The notes beneath the pieces are model-generated. The model saw only the letters and a list, made by a program, of their open reading frames with translations. It was not told the origin of the DNA and searched no databases. Below, one piece after another: positions 60,556 to 64,000 of a stretch of DNA of 64,000 bases (position 1 is the stretch's first letter; each line of letters starts with the position of its first letter). A program made the position numbers and the translations under genes. Location: contig JABDIY010000058.1 in NCBI GenBank assembly GCA_013003535.1, positions 29,370 to 93,369 of the forward strand, written 5' to 3'. Source of the stretch: Acidimicrobiales bacterium. Its GTDB lineage: Bacteria; Actinomycetota; Acidimicrobiia; Acidimicrobiales; SZUA-35.

Positions 60556-60992
60556 TGCATGTTGACCGGTCCGTGCCACCACGGCTGATTGGGGAGCCTT
60601 GTTCACACCGACGTTGGGATCTGGAATGTGAAATCCCGTCCAACCTTGCAGTGATTGCCGTTACGGCGATCGTTGCCGCTTCGATGGTGCTTCCCGAGTC
60701 CATGATTATTCGCCAGTTCCTGGTGGCTACCTATCTGCTGCTCGTTCCTGGTCTGGCCATCATTCCTTGGATCAGGGAACCCGATACTCCGGTACTATGC
60801 GCGCAGTCGCTCATGCTCGTAGTCCCGCTGAGCTTTGCTGTGGGGGTCCTTGGGTCGTTGATCTTGGTGTACACCGGTCTGTGGTCACCCTGGGCACTCG
60901 TGGGTTTCACCGGCGCCGCAGTTGTCGCAGGTTCACTGCTGCGAATTCGTCGCCATGCCGGCTCGCAGGTTTTGCGGGGGACGTCGGCATGA
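60555..60992 (+). CDS. Small multi-span membrane protein in polysaccharide operon
   Basis: A 145-residue protein with about 30 polar N-terminal residues followed by four hydrophobic stretches (LAVIAVTAIVAASMVL, FLVATYLLLVPGLAIIP, SLMLVVPLSFAVGVLGSLILVY and WALVGFTGAAVVAGSLL). The segment LVATYLLLVPGLAIIPWI resembles the DUF1616-type N-terminal region found in some polysaccharide-related membrane proteins. The start overlaps the previous stop (TAATG) and the stop overlaps the next ATG (ATGA). The function is unknown. Confidence 0.65.
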   Translation: MHVDRSVPPRLIGEPCSHRRWDLECEIPSNLAVIAVTAIVAASMVLPESMIIRQFLVATYLLLVPGLAIIPWIREPDTPVLCAQSLMLVVPLSFAVGVLGSLILVYTGLWSPWALVGFTGAAVVAGSLLRIRRHAGSQVLRGTSA

Positions 60993-61186
60993 GCGCAGCT
61001 TTCACCGCCCTTCAGGTGTTGATCGCCATAGGCTTCCTCCTTCTGCTGGCAGTTCAAGAGGTCAGCCGGGCAGTCGGCTCAACAGCATCCATTCGGATCT
61101 GGTACCGGGCCGAGCCGCACGTTTACCGCTTCGGGATGTTGTTCTGCGCAATCATTCTCTGGAGATTTATTCAGCTGGTGAACTGA
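60989..61186 (+). CDS. Very small membrane protein in polysaccharide operon
   Basis: A 65-residue protein starting MSAAFTALQVLIAIGFLLLLAV, with two hydrophobic segments (residues 8-24 and about 47-62). It is short but overlaps the previous gene by ATGA and fits the operon spacing, which supports it as a real gene. It is 7 bases before the metallophosphoesterase start. I do not recognise it. Confidence 0.6.
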   Translation: MSAAFTALQVLIAIGFLLLLAVQEVSRAVGSTASIRIWYRAEPHVYRFGMLFCAIILWRFIQLVN

Positions 61187-61193
61187 CGTATCC

Positions 61194-62303
61194 GTGCGAA
61201 TCGTAGCAATCAGCGATCTACACCTCGGAGTGGGGGAGCGGCGTTCCCCCAACGACCCACCTGAAGGATTTCTGCACGACCAACAACTCGCCGGGTTCAT
61301 CGCCCATCTGTCGCCAAGCGAGTCCGAGCCAACTGCCCTCTTGCTATTGGGCGACATCTTCGAATTGCCCGGTGGGTTTGTCCGCGGCCGGCGACGGCCG
61401 GGCTATTTGATCGTCGAACTCGCCGACCTGCTCGAGAGGGTGGTGCGAATTGCCGCAGCCCATCCCGGAGTTTTCGCATCGCTGGCGGGTTTCGTGGCGG
61501 CAGGCGGAGCCATTCATGTTGTGCCGGGCAATCACGATCCTGCGCTTGCGATCCCTGAAGTTGTCGACGGGCTGGTCGGCGCCATTGCGGCGGCCGGTTG
61601 TGCCGCTCAAGCGGCGAGGGACCAGCTCACGGTTTACCCTGGTGCATTCCATCTGCCCGGTGAGCTGCATGCCCAGCACGGCAATCAGTTTCATGATATC
61701 AACGCCTTCGCGTCGGCTGCCCAGCCTTCCCGCCCCATGAGACGGTCAGGCTCATTCTGCATCGAGGACCCGCTGGGATCGGTGCTGCATCGACTCCAGC
61801 TGGGGGCGCGCTCGTGGAAGGGTCTGGGTAGCGGGCTGGTAGAGCTTGGTAATGCTTTGTTGGCGATACCCGTAGTGGCTCTACGCTCGAGGCGGAGTAC
61901 GGGTCGCTCGATTGGTGACGATCCGGTGCAGGTGGCATTGCAACCGATGTTCGTCAGCGGGAGTAGCGCCGCGGTACGGCGCGTGGTCCGGCGGACGTTG
62001 ACGCGCTCGAGAGCCGCCGGCGAACCCGAGGATTACATGCTGCAGGGGGCGCGCCAGCTCGATGCGGTCCTCACCAAACGCAACCATGGCGTCCCGATCT
62101 ATCTCTTTGGCCATTCGCACCGGGCCGCCTGCCATCGCCTCAGCCCGAACGGGCCTATGTATGCAAACACCGGGACGTGGTCCGCCTGGGCGCCTTCGGA
62201 AGGTGAGAGCCTCCCTTATGTTGAGATCACCACCGGTGCCGAGGCCCCGGTGGTGATGATTCGCTTTTGGAGCGCCGATCAGGAGACGGTGAGAACCAGC
62301 TGA
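61194..62303 (+). CDS. Calcineurin-like metallophosphoesterase
   Basis: A 369-residue phosphoesterase with the full dimetal motif set: ISDLHLGVG (D8, H10), LLLGDIFELPGG (D), VPGNHDPALA (N, H, D), HAQHGNQFHD (H) and YLFGHSHRA (GHxH). The EL-P-G and GNQFHD segments resemble UDP-2,3-diacylglucosamine diphosphatase (LpxH)-type and related enzymes that act on pyrophosphate-linked substrates. The C-terminal half holds a basic and partly hydrophobic insertion (RSWKGLGSGLVELGNALLAIPVVALRSRR). It is the last gene of the operon, and its last 25 bases overlap the converging surface-protein gene. Removal of a lipid pyrophosphate is a reasonable guess, not shown. Confidence 0.85.
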   Translation: MRIVAISDLHLGVGERRSPNDPPEGFLHDQQLAGFIAHLSPSESEPTALLLLGDIFELPGGFVRGRRRPGYLIVELADLLERVVRIAAAHPGVFASLAGFVAAGGAIHVVPGNHDPALAIPEVVDGLVGAIAAAGCAAQAARDQLTVYPGAFHLPGELHAQHGNQFHDINAFASAAQPSRPMRRSGSFCIEDPLGSVLHRLQLGARSWKGLGSGLVELGNALLAIPVVALRSRRSTGRSIGDDPVQVALQPMFVSGSSAAVRRVVRRTLTRSRAAGEPEDYMLQGARQLDAVLTKRNHGVPIYLFGHSHRAACHRLSPNGPMYANTGTWSAWAPSEGESLPYVEITTGAEAPVVMIRFWSADQETVRTS

Positions 62304-64000
62304 GGAGCGTTCGAACCCTCTTTGGATTCGAACTTCACCGCATCTGTTGACACCGAGATGGTGGTGAAAGAGTAGGTCCCGTCGGCCGTAATCGAGCCGC
62401 TGAGGTCGAACTCATACCATGCGCCGCTCGGAATAGGTCCGGCGTCGAAGAGCGCCCCCGAGGTAAGCGCGGGCTTGGTGTTCCAGGTCACTGCGGATTC
62501 TACCCACGAGGGATTGGTGGCAAAGACCTCAGGTCCGTTGCTCGTACTGTTGGTCACCCACACTCGCAGCTTGACCGACGTGACGCTGGTGGAAACGCCG
62601 GTGACATCGAAGCGCAGCAGGGTCTCTTTGTCCACTCCGTTGCCACCATCAGAGGTGAGAGTGGAGCTGGATCCATAGTTGGTGGTGCTCCGGTTTTCAC
62701 TCAGGTAGGTGTCAGCTTGAGGCGTGAAGATAAGTGTGCTACCTCCGACGATCGTCCAATCGTAGGCGGCCGGCGTGGGATCAGTGTTGTTGGCCGCGTC
62801 GGTGGCTCGGACCTCAAAGTGGTGCGCCCCAACGGCCAACCCGGTGTACTCGATCCCGGAGGCGCAGGGAGCCCAGCTTCCTCCGTCCAGAAGACACTCG
62901 AATGTGACACCTGGTTCGAAGGACTGGAAAGCGAACTGGGCCGTGGTGGAGTTGGTGCTGGTGTCGGGTCCAGAACTGATGACCGTCTCGGGTGGAGTGG
63001 TATCCGGCCCGCTATTGGACTGAATCACCAACTCCGGCGGGTTGCTGCCAGCCTCCTTGGAGGAGAACTTGGTCCCGTCGCTCGATACTGACGAGAATCG
63101 GAACGAGTACAGGCCCGGTCCGGATACCGCGGCAGTGACGTCGTACTCGATCCACGTTTGAGAGCTAACAGCACCGACGTCGGCAATTGTCCCCGATACG
63201 GTGGCTGGCCGAGTGTTCCATGTGATCGAACCCTCGGACCACGAGACATCTGAAAGCGATAACTCGGGGCCGTTGCCGCTGCCGTTGGTGAGGTACACCC
63301 TGAGCACTGCCGAAGACACGGTATTTCCGACAGCCGAGGCATCGAACTTGACGTAGGAGTCCTGGCGAGCGCTGGAGTCGGAAATAAGCGTGGCATCAGA
63401 GCCGTAGTTGTTGTTGGCCGAGTTCTGAACCACCCGGGCATCGTCGATGGGGTTGAGCGTCACTGACGACGGGGTGTCGCCGGTGGTGAAGCTGGACGCA
63501 AACGGCACGACCGTGTTCCCGGTGGAATCGGTTGCGCCTTGGACCGAGACATCGTAGGTCGTCAGCGCCGCCAACGAGGAATCCGGATCGAGGGTGGCAC
63601 TGGTGGTTCCGGCGTCGTAGGAGACCGTGGCTGGAATCGCCGAGCCGCCCGTGCTGAGCGTGAACGTTGACGTATTGACGGTGGACGCATCCATCGCCTC
63701 TGAGAACACCACATCCACGGACGTGGCGGCGCTTACACCGGTGGCTCCGTTTGCGGGCGAGACCGATGTGACCGTGGGGTCAGCGTCGGGTTGGATGACC
63801 CATGTCTGGGAAGCCGGCGTCAGATCGGTGTTGGCCGAGGCATCGGTAGCTCGCACATCAAACGTGTGGCTGGAGACCGAGAGGTTGTTGTACAGCTGAG
63901 GCGAGGTACAGCTGTTCCACCCGCCATTATCGAGCTGGCACTCAAAGGTGGAACCAGCCTCTGATGAGATGAAGGTGAACGTGGCATCAGTTGCCGACGT
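62279..64000 (-). CDS. Large secreted DNRLRE / Ig-like modular protein, 5' end outside window
   Basis: The frame is open to the right edge, so the N-terminus is missing; about 573 residues are visible. The modules read, from the window edge: the end of an Ig-like module (TFECQLDNGGWNSCTSPQLY...HTFDVRATD); a Big_5-type Ig domain (TVTSVSPANGATGVSAATSVDVVFSEAMD); a DNRLRE domain (DARVVQNSANNNYGSDATLI...SVSWNTRP-type); a second Ig-like module (TFECLLDGGSWAPCASGIEYTGLAVGAHHFEVRATD); and a second DNRLRE domain (ADTYLSENRSTTNYGSSSTL...WVESAVTWNTKP). DNRLRE domains are found in exported proteins, often nuclease- or hydrolase-linked. It converges on the metallophosphoesterase. Confidence 0.82.
   Translation of the reverse strand, partial: TSATDATFTFISSEAGSTFECQLDNGGWNSCTSPQLYNNLSVSSHTFDVRATDASANTDLTPASQTWVIQPDADPTVTSVSPANGATGVSAATSVDVVFSEAMDASTVNTSTFTLSTGGSAIPATVSYDAGTTSATLDPDSSLAALTTYDVSVQGATDSTGNTVVPFASSFTTGDTPSSVTLNPIDDARVVQNSANNNYGSDATLISDSSARQDSYVKFDASAVGNTVSSAVLRVYLTNGSGNGPELSLSDVSWSEGSITWNTRPATVSGTIADVGAVSSQTWIEYDVTAAVSGPGLYSFRFSSVSSDGTKFSSKEAGSNPPELVIQSNSGPDTTPPETVISSGPDTSTNSTTAQFAFQSFEPGVTFECLLDGGSWAPCASGIEYTGLAVGAHHFEVRATDAANNTDPTPAAYDWTIVGGSTLIFTPQADTYLSENRSTTNYGSSSTLTSDGGNGVDKETLLRFDVTGVSTSVTSVKLRVWVTNSTSNGPEVFATNPSWVESAVTWNTKPALTSGALFDAGPIPSGAWYEFDLSGSITADGTYSFTTISVSTDAVKFESKEGSNAPQLVLTVS

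Overview
The window is a high-GC, gene-dense bacterial chromosome segment. Most genes start with ATG or GTG, and many neighbours overlap by ATGA or GTGA. The gene content points to an actinobacterium: a HelD-type helicase, full-length Lhr, an F420-type luciferase-like oxidoreductase, a WS/DGAT acyltransferase, an MmpL transporter and a WXG100-like protein. Acidimicrobiia is my best guess, but that is inference and no marker gene is present to prove it.

Layout. (1) 1-12.6 kb: a 5'-truncated HelD helicase, a converging luciferase-like oxidoreductase, then a tight run of MFS transporter, SNF2 helicase, SWIM zinc-finger protein and Lhr helicase. (2) 12.6-13.85 kb: an AbiEi-antitoxin-like gene enclosed by 78-bp inverted repeats, which is the most element-like structure in the window. 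(3) 13.86-19.4 kb, minus strand: an FtsX/MacB-type ABC exporter and a GH13 alpha-glucosidase. (4) 19.5-28.6 kb: a large cyclase-ATPase-TPR regulator, a LysM lipoprotein, RsgA, a DPP-IV-like peptidase, a WS/DGAT acyltransferase and a 3Fe-4S-type ferredoxin. (5) 28.7-35.6 kb: a cell-envelope run with a secreted beta-sandwich protein, a class A PBP, a membrane-anchored pseudoprotease, a small membrane protein, a YihY/BrkB protein and a GNAT-fold enzyme. (6) 35.6-36.8 kb, minus strand: an orphan WXG100-like pair plus a zinc-finger protein. (7) 37-47.5 kb: a carnitine-type dioxygenase, tRNA-Arg(CCT), an extradiol dioxygenase, two two-component systems, an MmpL transporter, and a Rieske domain fused to a glutamate-synthase FMN domain. 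(8) 47.7-64 kb: a surface region with a collagen-like protein, a 499-base intergenic region carrying several potential RNA helices and an intrinsic terminator, an Ldh-type dehydrogenase and an anchored beta-propeller protein. A translationally coupled polysaccharide operon follows (three GT2 glycosyltransferases, an HprK-like kinase, a Wzx-like flippase, a polytopic membrane protein, two small membrane proteins and a metallophosphoesterase). The window ends inside a large secreted DNRLRE/Ig-like protein.

How it fits together. The last 16 kb read as one cell-surface programme in which polysaccharide is built, flipped and perhaps regulated by an HprK-like kinase, alongside fibrous and modular secreted proteins. 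The polysaccharide operon is preceded by a TTGACA-type promoter and a roughly 96-nt long hairpin that would form the start of its mRNA. The most unusual items are the inverted-repeat AbiEi cassette, the leader hairpin, the orphan structured intergenic region with a terminator at 50070-50089, the protease-fold protein lacking catalytic His and Ser, the Rieske-GltB fusion and the orphan WXG100 operon.
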